Notes: generated by a model not told the origin, from the letters alone. A DNA stretch of 64,000 nucleotides from JAWUXM01 sp034111325 (GCA_034111325.1 JAWUXM010000013.1:1-64000), one strand, 5' to 3'. Shown: positions 34,206 through 43,123, counted from the stretch's first letter. Numbers and translations: made by a program.

Positions 34206-36854
34206 ATGTTTGGAGTTTTAGCGAAGAAGTTTTTTGGCACAGTAAATGATCGCTTGATTAAGCAATATAACCCGATTGTTATACAAATTAATGCGTTAGA
34301 AGATAGGATCGCTGCGCTTTCTGATGATGAGTTAAAAAATCAAACTTCCCTACTAAAAGCACAGATCAAAGAAGGCAAAAGCCTAGATGACATCTTACCA
34401 GAAGCATTTGCAACTTGCCGTGAAGTGTCCAAACGTGTCCTCGGCATGCGTCATTTTGACGTACAATTGGTCGGTGGTCTAGCTCTACATAACGGCATGA
34501 TCGCCGAGATGAAAACTGGTGAAGGAAAAACTCTCGTCTCAACCTTAGCCGTTTACCTAAATGCCCTAACTGAAAAAGGCGTACATATCGTCACAGTAAA
34601 TGATTATCTGGCAAAAAGAGATTCTGAATGGATGGGGACAATCTACCGTTTTCTTGGTCTTTCTGTTGGCTGTATAACTGGTGATATCCTCCCTATGGAT
34701 CGCAAAGAAGCATACGCTTGCGACATAACTTACGGTACAAATAACGAATTTGGTTTTGATTATTTACGTGATAATTTGAAATATTCTTTTGATGAATTAA
34801 CTCAAAGAGAGCCTAATTTTGCAGTTATTGACGAGGTGGATTCAATCTTAATCGATGAAGCGCGTACACCTTTAATCATCTCAGGCCCAACTGAAGATAG
34901 CTCTGAGCTTTATTTAAAAATCAACAAACTTATTCCTGAACTCACACCGGATGAATATGAAATTGATGAGAAATCTAAAACTGCAACTTTTAACGATCAA
35001 GGAATAGAAAAAGTTGAAGTTTTATTGAGCAAAGCAGGTCTATTCAAAGAAGGTGCAAACCTATATGATGTTGAAAATATCTCACTTGTTCACCATTTAA
35101 ACCAAGCTTTGCGGGCGCATCTATTATTCAAAAAAGATGTCGATTACATCGTCAAAAAGAATGAAGTTCTAATTATTGATGAATTCACTGGCCGAATGAT
35201 GGAAGGTCGGCGTTATTCTGAAGGCCTACATCAAGCATTGGAAGCAAAAGAAAAAGTTGCGATTCAAACAGAGAATCAAACCATTGCTTCTGTAACATTT
35301 CAAAACTACTTCCGCCTCTACCCGAAACTATCTGGTATGACGGGAACGGCCATGACTGAAGCTGCAGAATTTAAAAGCATCTATGACCTTGATGTGCTAG
35401 CTATCCCAACTAATCGCCCAGTAAGCCGTAAGGATGACGATGATGTAATTTACAAAAATGCTCATGATAAACATGATGCAATCATAGTGCAAATTAAAGA
35501 ATGTTATGAACGCAAACAGCCAGTTTTGGTCGGAACTGTTAGCATCGAAAAATCCGAGCTTTTAGCAAAAATGCTACGTAAGGAGAAAATTCCACACAAC
35601 ATTCTCAACGCAAAGCATCATTTAAAGGAAGCAACGATTATCTCCCAAGCAGGAAGCCCAGCGGCTGTCACAATCGCCACGAATATGGCAGGACGTGGAA
35701 CTGATATAAAATTAGGTGGTAATGAAGAAATTCTCATTGATGAAGCAAAAGAGAAAATCAAGGATGAAGAAAAATTAGCAAAGGAAATCGCCGCAATTGA
35801 AGCACGAATAGCAGTAGCTAAAGAGATCGTTATCAAAGCTGGAGGGCTTTATGTTTTAGGAACGGAACGTCATGAATCACGCAGGATTGATAATCAATTA
35901 CGTGGTAGGTCAGGTAGACAAGGTGATGCTGGTGCATCAAAATTCTTCTTATCACTAGAGGATGATTTAATGCGTATATTCGGTTCAGACCGTATCAAGG
36001 GCATGTTAGAAAAATTAGGATTTAAAGACGGTGAAGCAATTCATCACCCATGGATTAGCCGTGCACTTGAAAAAGCCCAACAAAAAGTTGAAGCGAATAA
36101 TTTTGAAATACGTAAAAACTTGCTCAAATATGATGATGTGATGAATGAGCAACGCAAAGTAATTTACAGCCAACGTAAGGATATTTTAAAAGCCGACAAT
36201 GTTTCCGTTACGATTGAAGAAATGCGGGGTGAAATTAATAAAAGCTTAATCCATAAAAATATCCCCCAAAAATCCATGACTGAAATGTGGGATCTTGAAA
36301 CATTAGAAAAAGAAATTTTTCATTTGTATGGGTTGGATTTGGACGTGCAAAATATTGCTGAGCAAGATGGCGCTAATGAGAAACTAATGTTAGCAAAAAT
36401 CAATGGCGCAACTGAAGAATTATTCAACGCAAAAGAACAAAAATATGGGCGCGAAACCATTGATATGATGGAAAAGAACATTTTTCTTATGACTCTTGAT
36501 TCCCTTTGGAAAGACCACCTAAATGCCCTTGATCACTTAAAAACTGGTATAAATTTAAGAGCTTACGGTCAGAAAGATCCGCTCAATGAATATAAACATG
36601 AAGCATTTGCTATGTTTGATCAAATGTTTGATTTACTGCGTGAGAAAACCATTCGTCGTTTGGTACATGCAGAATTAAGTGATGAATCTCAACAGCATTT
36701 AGCACTCGATAATTTGGCAAAGAAAAATGACAATTTAACAGAAAATCACCCCGAGTTAAATGACAAACCGTTAATAAATAAAATTGGTCGAAATGAACAT
36801 TGCCCTTGTAATAGTGGGAAGAAGTTTAAACATTGCCACGGGCGGATAAATTGA
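34206..36854 (+). CDS. secA: Preprotein translocase ATPase SecA
   Basis: An 882-residue motor of the Sec pathway. Walker A MKTGEGKTLVST near residue 101, DEVDSILIDEARTPLIISGP near residue 210, the helicase motif TNMAGRGTDIKLGG near residue 495, GRSGRQGDAGASKFFLS, and the C-terminal zinc domain CPCNSGKKFKHCHG that binds SecB and ribosomes. Full length, with no insertions of note. Stands between fic and trpC. Confidence 0.98.
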   Translation: MFGVLAKKFFGTVNDRLIKQYNPIVIQINALEDRIAALSDDELKNQTSLLKAQIKEGKSLDDILPEAFATCREVSKRVLGMRHFDVQLVGGLALHNGMIAEMKTGEGKTLVSTLAVYLNALTEKGVHIVTVNDYLAKRDSEWMGTIYRFLGLSVGCITGDILPMDRKEAYACDITYGTNNEFGFDYLRDNLKYSFDELTQREPNFAVIDEVDSILIDEARTPLIISGPTEDSSELYLKINKLIPELTPDEYEIDEKSKTATFNDQGIEKVEVLLSKAGLFKEGANLYDVENISLVHHLNQALRAHLLFKKDVDYIVKKNEVLIIDEFTGRMMEGRRYSEGLHQALEAKEKVAIQTENQTIASVTFQNYFRLYPKLSGMTGTAMTEAAEFKSIYDLDVLAIPTNRPVSRKDDDDVIYKNAHDKHDAIIVQIKECYERKQPVLVGTVSIEKSELLAKMLRKEKIPHNILNAKHHLKEATIISQAGSPAAVTIATNMAGRGTDIKLGGNEEILIDEAKEKIKDEEKLAKEIAAIEARIAVAKEIVIKAGGLYVLGTERHESRRIDNQLRGRSGRQGDAGASKFFLSLEDDLMRIFGSDRIKGMLEKLGFKDGEAIHHPWISRALEKAQQKVEANNFEIRKNLLKYDDVMNEQRKVIYSQRKDILKADNVSVTIEEMRGEINKSLIHKNIPQKSMTEMWDLETLEKEIFHLYGLDLDVQNIAEQDGANEKLMLAKINGATEELFNAKEQKYGRETIDMMEKNIFLMTLDSLWKDHLNALDHLKTGINLRAYGQKDPLNEYKHEAFAMFDQMFDLLREKTIRRLVHAELSDESQQHLALDNLAKKNDNLTENHPELNDKPLINKIGRNEHCPCNSGKKFKHCHGRIN

Positions 36855-36912
36855 CGCCCAGTATGGCGTCATCCCGGAAATTTTATTATGCATTAGCAGA
36901 GAAAGGTGATCT

Positions 36913-37704
36913 ATGAACAAATTAAACGAAATCTTTGCATATAAAAAAGATTTAGTAGAAAAACAGAAAACAAAAATTTCTGAGCACGCTTTACAGGAGC
37001 TAATTCATGATGCTGAGCATCCGCGCGGTTTTGCCGATGCAATTGAACGCAAAACTCTTAATCAACAAACTGCAATTATTGCAGAAATCAAAAAAGCCTC
37101 ACCATCTAAAGGTATTATCAGGACAGATTTTGACATAGTAGATATCGCCAGCGCCTATGCACATGGCGGTGCAACTTGCCTTTCTATTCTTACTGATGAG
37201 AAATACTTCCAAGGAGATAATGATTATATCAACATGGCAAAACAACATGCAACTTTGCCTGCTTTACGCAAGGATTTTATCTTCGACCCTTATCAAGTAA
37301 TTGAATCGCGCGCAATCGGCGCAGATGCGATTTTGCTTATCATGGCATATTTAAGCGATGCGCAAGCAGCAGAACTCGAAGCGCTAGCTATCGAACTTGG
37401 CATGGATGTTTTGGTTGAATCACATAATGAGGAAGAATTAAAGCGTGCTTTGCAGTTACAAACAAAACTCATCGGTATAAATAATCGTGATCTTAAAACC
37501 TTAGAAGTAGATATTAATACGAGCAAAATCTTGGCTAAAAATATCCCTACTGACAAAATCATTATTTGTGAAAGTGGTATCGAAAACGCCGCACAAATTA
37601 AAGAGTTTAATGCTCTTGGCATCTACGCTTTCTTAATCGGCGAAACCTTCATGAAAGCAGATGTTATTGAAGCAGCGGTGAAGGAGCTCTGCCATAATTC
37701 ATAA
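36913..37704 (+). CDS. trpC: Indole-3-glycerol phosphate synthase
   Basis: A 263-residue TIM barrel that closes the indole ring in tryptophan synthesis. IIAEIKKASPSKGIIR near residue 55 is the family signature, followed by CLSILTDEKYFQGD, LRKDFIFDPYQVIESR, GINNRDLKTLEVD and ICESGIE. It has a good ribosome-binding site (GAAAGGTGAT). It is a single gene; trpD, usually just upstream in Alphaproteobacteria, is not there, and secA lies 58 bp ahead. Confidence 0.96.
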   Translation: MNKLNEIFAYKKDLVEKQKTKISEHALQELIHDAEHPRGFADAIERKTLNQQTAIIAEIKKASPSKGIIRTDFDIVDIASAYAHGGATCLSILTDEKYFQGDNDYINMAKQHATLPALRKDFIFDPYQVIESRAIGADAILLIMAYLSDAQAAELEALAIELGMDVLVESHNEEELKRALQLQTKLIGINNRDLKTLEVDINTSKILAKNIPTDKIIICESGIENAAQIKEFNALGIYAFLIGETFMKADVIEAAVKELCHNS

Positions 37705-37951
37705 TATCAGCTCCTATCTCTGAACTGTATTACCTTCACTCTTAATCATTTGCTGCAATTAGTTAGCAAATCTCAGTCTACTCAAACACCATTTTGTATC
37801 AAAACTAATAATAGTAACAATAGGTCCATCCTCCTATACTGCTCCCATTAAGCATAGCAAAATGAGTATTTTTGCCTGTAGTCAACAATAATCATGATAT
37901 TTTTACCTAAGGGCAATAATACTCACATATTGTAAAAAGAACAGATTTTGA

Positions 37952-38076
37952 AAATCTGAGGAATTTTGTGATGATTTTTTGCGAATGTCCTTTGACATTG
38001 CAGTGACGTGTAGTTTACCTACGCGAGCAAAATGGAAAAGGTTATTTGTAAAAAAGCGCGCAAAAGAACCAGATTT
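37952..38076 (-). repeat. Palindromic element A, copy 7 (behind symporter gene)
   Basis: In the direction of the minus-strand gene it starts on the stop codon (TAAAATCTGGTTC). The inner stem is TTTTTTACAAAT against ATTCGCAAAAAA with two mismatches, so this copy is more decayed. The 250 bp between trpC and the element (37705-37951) hold nothing recognisable. Confidence 0.75.
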
Positions 38077-39326
38077 TAAGAGGTTTTGTTGAAAGTTTTT
38101 TTATCTAAAGCCCCCTCCAAACTATCAATAGCCACTGAAACGGCAAGGTCACCTGTGACATTAACTGTGGTTCTGACCATGTCTAATAAACGATCAACGC
38201 CAGCGATGATCGCTATTGCTTCTATCGGCAGACCAATTGAGGCAAAAACCATTGACATCATAATCAATGCAACACCGGGAACCCCAGCTGAGCCAATTGA
38301 GGCTAATGTTGCAGTCATCACCACTTTAACATAATCCATCATGCTTAAATCCATCCCGATCAAATTCGCCACAAAAACTGTGGTTATACCGAGGTAGATC
38401 GCCGTGCCGTCCATGTTGATGGTGGAACCAAGCGGTAAAACAAAATTCGCCGTACCGCGTGAAACACCAAGCTTTTTCTGCGCAACTTCCATAGTAACAG
38501 GAAGCGTTGCTGAGCTGCTCGATGTTGAGAAAGCTAGAACTTGCGCATCAATAATCTGCCTGAAAAACTGTAACGGATTCAAACGGGCAAAACCGACAAT
38601 CATCAATGAGTAAACCACTGTTGCATGAAGCACACAGGCGGCAAATACTACGATTACGACTTTTGTTAGCGATTTTAAAATCTCTGCATCTTGTGTCCCC
38701 ACAACCCAACCAATCAATGCAAAAACACCAAAAGGTGCAAATTTCATAACAATTGAAGTCAGAGAATAAACCACTTCTGCAATATCAACTAGAGTTTTAG
38801 AAATACGCTCACCTCTTTTGCCGCTGATATTTACGGCTGTACCAAAAAACAAAGCAAAAACAATGATTTGCAAGACATTACCTTCCGACATTGCCTTAAT
38901 CGGATTCGTCGGCACAAGCGCAACCAACATCTCAGAAACGCTGATTGGTCCTGTCTCAACAGGTTTTACCACTTTACCGAATAAATCAGGGTTATGCACT
39001 GATGCTGCAGGGTTAAAGACATGCGCTAGAACCAAACCAATCACGATTGCCAAAGCAGTGGAAATTAAATATAGAGCAATTGTCCGCGCACTAATTCTCG
39101 CCAAAGAATGATTTTGCTCCATTGAAGCAATAGATGACGAGATCGAGAAAAAGATCAGCGGCACAACTATCATTTTGATCATGTTAATGAATAAATCTCC
39201 CACTGGCTTGGCAATAATTGCATGTTCACCAACCACAAAACCAAAAACCGCACCCAAAACCATGCCTAACATTATTTGTTGCCATAGTTTAAGTTTTGCT
39301 AATAAGCGGAGCGGGTTCAGGGACAT
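38076..39326 (-). CDS. Dicarboxylate/amino acid:cation symporter
   Basis: A 416-residue member of the DAACS (GltP/DctA/SdcS) family. About eight membrane helices and two re-entrant hairpins are implied. The first hairpin has the serine-rich FSTSSSSATLPVTME segment, helix 7 the NMDGTAIY motif that binds cation, and the second hairpin GSAGVPGVALIMM; helix 8 has the substrate-contacting DRLLDMVRTTVNVTGD, whose Asp and Arg fit acidic substrates. Aspartate, glutamate or C4-dicarboxylates are all possible. Downstream of the Fic-MerR gene by 59 bp, same strand. Confidence 0.93.
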   Translation of the reverse strand: MSLNPLRLLAKLKLWQQIMLGMVLGAVFGFVVGEHAIIAKPVGDLFINMIKMIVVPLIFFSISSSIASMEQNHSLARISARTIALYLISTALAIVIGLVLAHVFNPAASVHNPDLFGKVVKPVETGPISVSEMLVALVPTNPIKAMSEGNVLQIIVFALFFGTAVNISGKRGERISKTLVDIAEVVYSLTSIVMKFAPFGVFALIGWVVGTQDAEILKSLTKVVIVVFAACVLHATVVYSLMIVGFARLNPLQFFRQIIDAQVLAFSTSSSSATLPVTMEVAQKKLGVSRGTANFVLPLGSTINMDGTAIYLGITTVFVANLIGMDLSMMDYVKVVMTATLASIGSAGVPGVALIMMSMVFASIGLPIEAIAIIAGVDRLLDMVRTTVNVTGDLAVSVAIDSLEGALDKKTFNKTS

Positions 39327-39385
39327 GATGATTATTTGAAATAATTAATGAGTACGAGCTTCTGTCTACAACTATAAGACTTATT

Positions 39386-40336
39386 TCACAAAAGGTTTTT
39401 AATTTCTTTTAACGTATAACGCTGAGCTTTTAAAGTTTTGATTTTACGAGCAATTTCCAGCTCAACAGTAGAAAATAGCTGATAGCCATTTTCCGTAGTT
39501 TGTGCCGCTGTGATTAAACCTTCCTTTAACCAATAACGAATTGTCGAAATTGCCTCGCCAACTTCTGTGGCAAATTCCGCCATTTTGAACAAGGTTTCTT
39601 TTTGTGACAAAGATTCGCTCAAATTATCAATATATAAATCAAGTGATTTCTCTAACATATTTGCGATTAAAATTTGATAGTCGCCAATCGCTCCGCCAAA
39701 CTGATATTTGGCCACCGCTGCATCATATTCCCCTTGCTGATTTTGCTTGATAATCACTGGTGGATAACCCCCAGTAAGCAATATCAAATTCTGCACAAGC
39801 CTTGCGACTAGATGATTATCTTCAGCAAATGGCATGATAGAAAGTAAGCGACAATGCGCCTCGGATGCAAGCTCTACGGTCTCCAATTCCCTAGCACTTT
39901 TTAGCCATGTACAAAATTCAAAAAGCAAATGCGGTATTTGCTCAGACTCTGGAAAAACAATCGGGGAATCAGTAATTTGTAACGGAAAGCCACGATAACC
40001 AACCTTGCCGCCATGATTTACTAATTGCTGAATTTGCAAAAGATTTGCCTCGCTAAAACTGGCTAATGGCTGCATAGCTAATTTCTGCACATAGCTAAAA
40101 GCTGCAATATGGCTGGTAATTGCGAGATGTTCCGTAATTGACTTGCCACCAATCGCTAAATTCTGCTGAAAAATCAATTTCACCTGCTGATATGTAAAGC
40201 TTCCACCTTCGAGCGCAACACTATTATAGGCAAAATCAATCGTCATTTTCTCCGCCAGCCTTTCCCTCACCGCCTTTGGAAAAGGACGCAGCGCATCTAA
40301 CTCCTGCTTCTTTTTTATTATATTTTCATAGCTCAT
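39386..40336 (-). CDS. Degenerate Fic domain fused to a MerR-type DNA-binding domain
   Basis: A 316-residue protein. Residues about 30-245 follow the Fic fold: the inhibitory helix keeps SVALEGG (39-45), but where active enzymes have HPFXDGNGRXXR this protein has MPFAEDNHLVAR (168-179); the catalytic His, both Gly and the first Arg are replaced. Residues about 253-316 match a MerR helix-turn-helix (ISTIRYWLKEGLITAAQ, NGYQLFS, LKEIKNLL) with the usual IRYW/EGLI/GYR order. So it looks like a transcription regulator that uses an inert Fic fold, perhaps as a sensor. It sits between ligE-like and symporter genes on one strand. Confidence 0.75.
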   Translation of the reverse strand: MSYENIIKKKQELDALRPFPKAVRERLAEKMTIDFAYNSVALEGGSFTYQQVKLIFQQNLAIGGKSITEHLAITSHIAAFSYVQKLAMQPLASFSEANLLQIQQLVNHGGKVGYRGFPLQITDSPIVFPESEQIPHLLFEFCTWLKSARELETVELASEAHCRLLSIMPFAEDNHLVARLVQNLILLTGGYPPVIIKQNQQGEYDAAVAKYQFGGAIGDYQILIANMLEKSLDLYIDNLSESLSQKETLFKMAEFATEVGEAISTIRYWLKEGLITAAQTTENGYQLFSTVELEIARKIKTLKAQRYTLKEIKNLL

Positions 40337-40425
40337 CTATTAACCCTAAACTATCACTTTATACTTTACAATTTAAATTAGTGTTTTTGAATGATTTCTA
40401 ATTTATACTAAATATCACTGAGGGC

Positions 40426-41289
40426 TTATTTGCGATGAATTTGAAAATCGTAATTCTCCCGAACTTTTAGGAAACTTGCAAAACGTGGCTTGTTGTTTTT
40501 GGTTTTGCCATAATGTTTATAGCTAATAATACTGCCGATCTTTGGCGGTTTTTGACGCTGCTCAACTGTAAATCCGCCACCAATTTTAAAGTTAATCCCC
40601 TCTTCATTTTCAACCATTAGAGAACCCATCATCCCTTGATATTTGCCTTTTCCTGCGACATAAGCCAAAACCCTCGCTTCCGCATCATCGTAAGTTTTTA
40701 GTTTAAGAATATCATCATTACGTACCGCCTGATAAAGTGAGTCTTTGCGATGCAACATAAGCCCTTCGCCGCCCTTTTTGACGATATCATTTAGATCTTT
40801 CATTAAGATTTTGTGGCTCGCAACTGTTTTTTGTTCAATCACCAATAAATATGGCGAATTCACCTCCTTTGCTATTTTTTGCATCGCAGCAAGCCTTTGC
40901 GCAAAGGATCCTGAATGTTGCGGCATATCAAAAAGCATCCAATGTACTTTGCGCCAACCTTCACTCGCAGCCTTCCGCCTTACAATACCCGATACTTCAG
41001 CGAATTTACCACGCCCAATCCACAACTCCCCCTCTAAATGTTCAGCGGGGAAATTTGCAACAAACCAGTCTGGCGCATTAAAAACATTACCCCCTTTCGA
41101 AAGCAGATGTTTACCGTCCCAATAAGCACGCACGCCATCAAGTTTTTCGCTAACTAGATATTTTTGCAAATCAATTCCTTGATGATAGATATTAGCCAAC
41201 TGAATCGCTGGCGCCGACTGCTTAGCCGCAATAGCAGAAAAGCTGTGCGATATAAGGAGCAGTAACAAAGAAATCCGGAATTTTAACAT
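40426..41289 (-). CDS. ligE: LigE-type periplasmic ATP-dependent DNA ligase
   Basis: A 287-residue minimal ATP-dependent DNA ligase with a signal peptide (MLKFRISLLLLLISHSFSAIAA). Adenylation motif I SEKLDGVRAYW with the nucleotidyl lysine, motif III LEGELWIGRGKF, motif IIIa HWMLFDMPQ, motif IV GGEGLMLHR, motif V LKLKTYDDAEARV, then a short OB-fold to the end. Such exported ligases (LigE/Lig-type B) are known from gamma-, beta- and epsilonproteobacteria and are suggested to act on incoming or extracellular DNA. No competence genes are nearby. The main NAD ligase is expected elsewhere. Confidence 0.88.
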   Translation of the reverse strand: MLKFRISLLLLLISHSFSAIAAKQSAPAIQLANIYHQGIDLQKYLVSEKLDGVRAYWDGKHLLSKGGNVFNAPDWFVANFPAEHLEGELWIGRGKFAEVSGIVRRKAASEGWRKVHWMLFDMPQHSGSFAQRLAAMQKIAKEVNSPYLLVIEQKTVASHKILMKDLNDIVKKGGEGLMLHRKDSLYQAVRNDDILKLKTYDDAEARVLAYVAGKGKYQGMMGSLMVENEEGINFKIGGGFTVEQRQKPPKIGSIISYKHYGKTKNNKPRFASFLKVRENYDFQIHRK

Positions 41290-41370
41290 TTTATATTGAA
41301 ATAAGCATTATTAACCACTATTACAACCTATGCTATAACAGCATTTTATTAATTTTTATTAAAAAGAACT

Positions 41371-41541
41371 ATGTTTAAAATCAAAAGGTCAAAAGATGAC
41401 CAATATTATTGGATATTAGTTGCAGCTAATGGCGAAACCCTTTGCCAAAGCGAAACTTACACTTCTAAACAATCTGCACTTAAAGGCATAGAATCTTGCA
41501 AAGTAAATGCAGCAAGTGCGGAGATTATCGACGAATCATAG
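41371..41541 (+). CDS. DUF1508 (YegP-like) protein
   Basis: A 56-residue protein with the single DUF1508 repeat: FKIKRSKDDQYYWILVAANG, GETLCQSETYTSKQSALKGI, then NAASAEIIDES. The family is small and widespread; function not known. The start follows AAAAAGAACT and the gene ends ahead of a clear bidirectional terminator. Divergent from ligE. Confidence 0.85.
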   Translation: MFKIKRSKDDQYYWILVAANGETLCQSETYTSKQSALKGIESCKVNAASAEIIDES

Positions 41542-41551
41542 ATAATTAAAC

Positions 41552-41588
41552 AAAAAAAATGCGAGGCAAAAAGCCTCGCTATTTTTAT
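41552..41588. terminator. Bidirectional rho-independent terminator
   Basis: A perfect 7-bp stem GCGAGGC/GCCTCGC with an AAAAA loop is flanked by an A-run on the left (CAAAAAAAAT) and a T-rich run on the right (TATTTTTAT). It can end transcripts from the DUF1508 gene on the plus strand and from rpmB on the minus strand. Confidence 0.92.
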
Positions 41589-41606
41589 AACACCTAAAAA
41601 GAAAAA

Positions 41607-41900
41607 CTAAGCTTGTACTTTTTTAGCTAAAGCTTTTTTAAGGCGAAGCTTAAGTTTTGCAGCTTGTTCAGGAAGTTTTGTTGTGCTAGTCTTAAGAAGG
41701 TAATTATCGATCCCGTCTTTTGACTCAACAGTACGAATAGCATTAACTGAAGCTCTAAAAGAGACCTTGCCAAGCCTATCGCTTAGGAAAGTAACAGTTT
41801 GTAGATTTGGTAAAAATTTACGTTTTGACTTACGGTTTGAGTGTGAAACCTTATGACCGAATTGTAATACTTTATTTGTTATATTGCACTTTTGAGACAT
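41607..41900 (-). CDS. rpmB: 50S ribosomal protein L28
   Basis: A 97-residue L28. The start SQKCNITNKVLQFGHKVSHS is the usual N-terminus, and NRKSKRKFLPNLQTVTF follows with basic rRNA-contacting residues. An alternative start twenty codons upstream is not family-like. Ends in a Lys/Ala tail (KLRLKKALAKKVQA), common in alphaproteobacterial L28. Monocistronic. Confidence 0.96.
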   Translation of the reverse strand: MSQKCNITNKVLQFGHKVSHSNRKSKRKFLPNLQTVTFLSDRLGKVSFRASVNAIRTVESKDGIDNYLLKTSTTKLPEQAAKLKLRLKKALAKKVQA

Positions 41901-42008
41901 TCTAAAACTCTGTTTTGTAAATAGGAGGCTAGTTTTTATAGGATTAAGGAGAACAGTCAAGCAAAACTATACTACTGCGGCACATACAATATCCATTACA
42001 TCAACAAA

Positions 42009-42258
42009 CCCTCACCTAACCTCTCCCCTATGATTAAGGGAGAGGGAGCTTTAACAGAATGTAAAAAGACTAATGCAAAGATGTAAATTGAAAGAAGGTT
42101 ATTTAGCAAAAAGGTGCAAAAAGACTAATGCGAAGATGTAAATTGAAGATTTTTGTGATGATTTTTGCTAAATGTCCTACTTGAAAGAGTGAACGTACAG
42201 CTTCGTACGTGACTCGAGTGAAAGAAGGTTATTTAGCAAAAAGGGTGCAAAAAGATCA
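42009..42258 (-). repeat. C-type repeat, 55-bp tandem duplication and element A copy 8 (behind xth)
   Basis: 42009-42058 is a C-type hairpin (CTCTCCCC, GGGAGAGGG). 42063-42117 is repeated from 42118 with few changes (AAAAAGACTAATGC starts both). 42140-42258 is element A read from the xth stop (TGATCTTTTTGCACCC); its inner stem TTTTTGCTAAAT pairs perfectly with ATTTAGCAAAAA, and its centre has ACGTAC/GTACGT. A copy of one arm (42090-42117) lies within the tandem unit, so the region has been rearranged. 41901-42008 is AT-rich and shows nothing. Confidence 0.75.
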
Positions 42259-43056
42259 ATTTACGCTTAGTTCGCAAATCACTGGCGTATGATCAGAAGG
42301 CTTCTCCCAAGCTCTTGGCTCCGCATCAACATCACTCGCAACTAATAAATCTGCGGCTTGTGGCGAAAGAAGGAGGTGATCAATACGCATGCCTTTATTA
42401 TAGTTAAAAGCACCTGCACGATAATCCCACCAAGAGAATTGCTGTTTTTGTGGATGCATAGCCCGATATGCGTCAACCAAACCACTATTTAACAAAGATC
42501 GGAATTTCTTGCGCTCATCAATATGGAAGCAGATCGAACCGGCCATATTAACAGGGTCATAAACATCTATTTCATTAGGAGCGACATTATAGTCACCACC
42601 AAAAATTACTATTTCATCATAAGTTAAAATTTCAGCGACATGTTTTTGCAAAGCGTCGAAAAAACGCATTTTATAAGCAAATTTATCAGAACCAGCCTCT
42701 TGCCCATTTGGCACATAAATCGACGCGACACGTACCGCAGCGCCGCCAACTGAAATCACCGCCTCAACATAACGAGCCTGCTTTACATCGCCTAAATCTT
42801 CAAAATTTGGCAACCCTTCAATTACTTCATCAATTGGATGTTTAGATAAAATCGCGACGCCATTATAGGTTTTCTGCCCAAGAACTGCAACATTATAGCC
42901 CAAATCCTCAACCTCCATAAATGGGAAATTATCAGTGATACATTTTAACTCTTGCAAAAGCAGCACATCAGGCGAGGCAGATTTTAGCCAGCTCACTAAA
43001 TGAGTAAGGCGAGATTTGACTGAATTAACGTTCCAAGTGGCGATTTTGAATGTCAT
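42256..43056 (-). CDS. xth: Exonuclease III family AP endonuclease, first paralogue
   Basis: A 266-residue ExoIII-type nuclease for base excision repair. Family landmarks: IATWNVNSVKSRL, LLQELKC (metal Glu), YNGVAILSK, GGDYNVAPNEIDVYDP (metal Asp/Asn), WWDYRAGAFNYNKGMRIDHLLLS and SDHTPV at the end with the catalytic His. A second gene, at 51634-52431, encodes a clearly different member. Two ExoIII genes are common in Alphaproteobacteria. Confidence 0.94.
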   Translation of the reverse strand: MTFKIATWNVNSVKSRLTHLVSWLKSASPDVLLLQELKCITDNFPFMEVEDLGYNVAVLGQKTYNGVAILSKHPIDEVIEGLPNFEDLGDVKQARYVEAVISVGGAAVRVASIYVPNGQEAGSDKFAYKMRFFDALQKHVAEILTYDEIVIFGGDYNVAPNEIDVYDPVNMAGSICFHIDERKKFRSLLNSGLVDAYRAMHPQKQQFSWWDYRAGAFNYNKGMRIDHLLLSPQAADLLVASDVDAEPRAWEKPSDHTPVICELSVN

Positions 43057-43123
43057 AATTATTAAATATTTTTATTTACCCCTTCCCTAAACTATCCCCA
43101 AGGGGCGAGGTGGTTAAAAGGAT

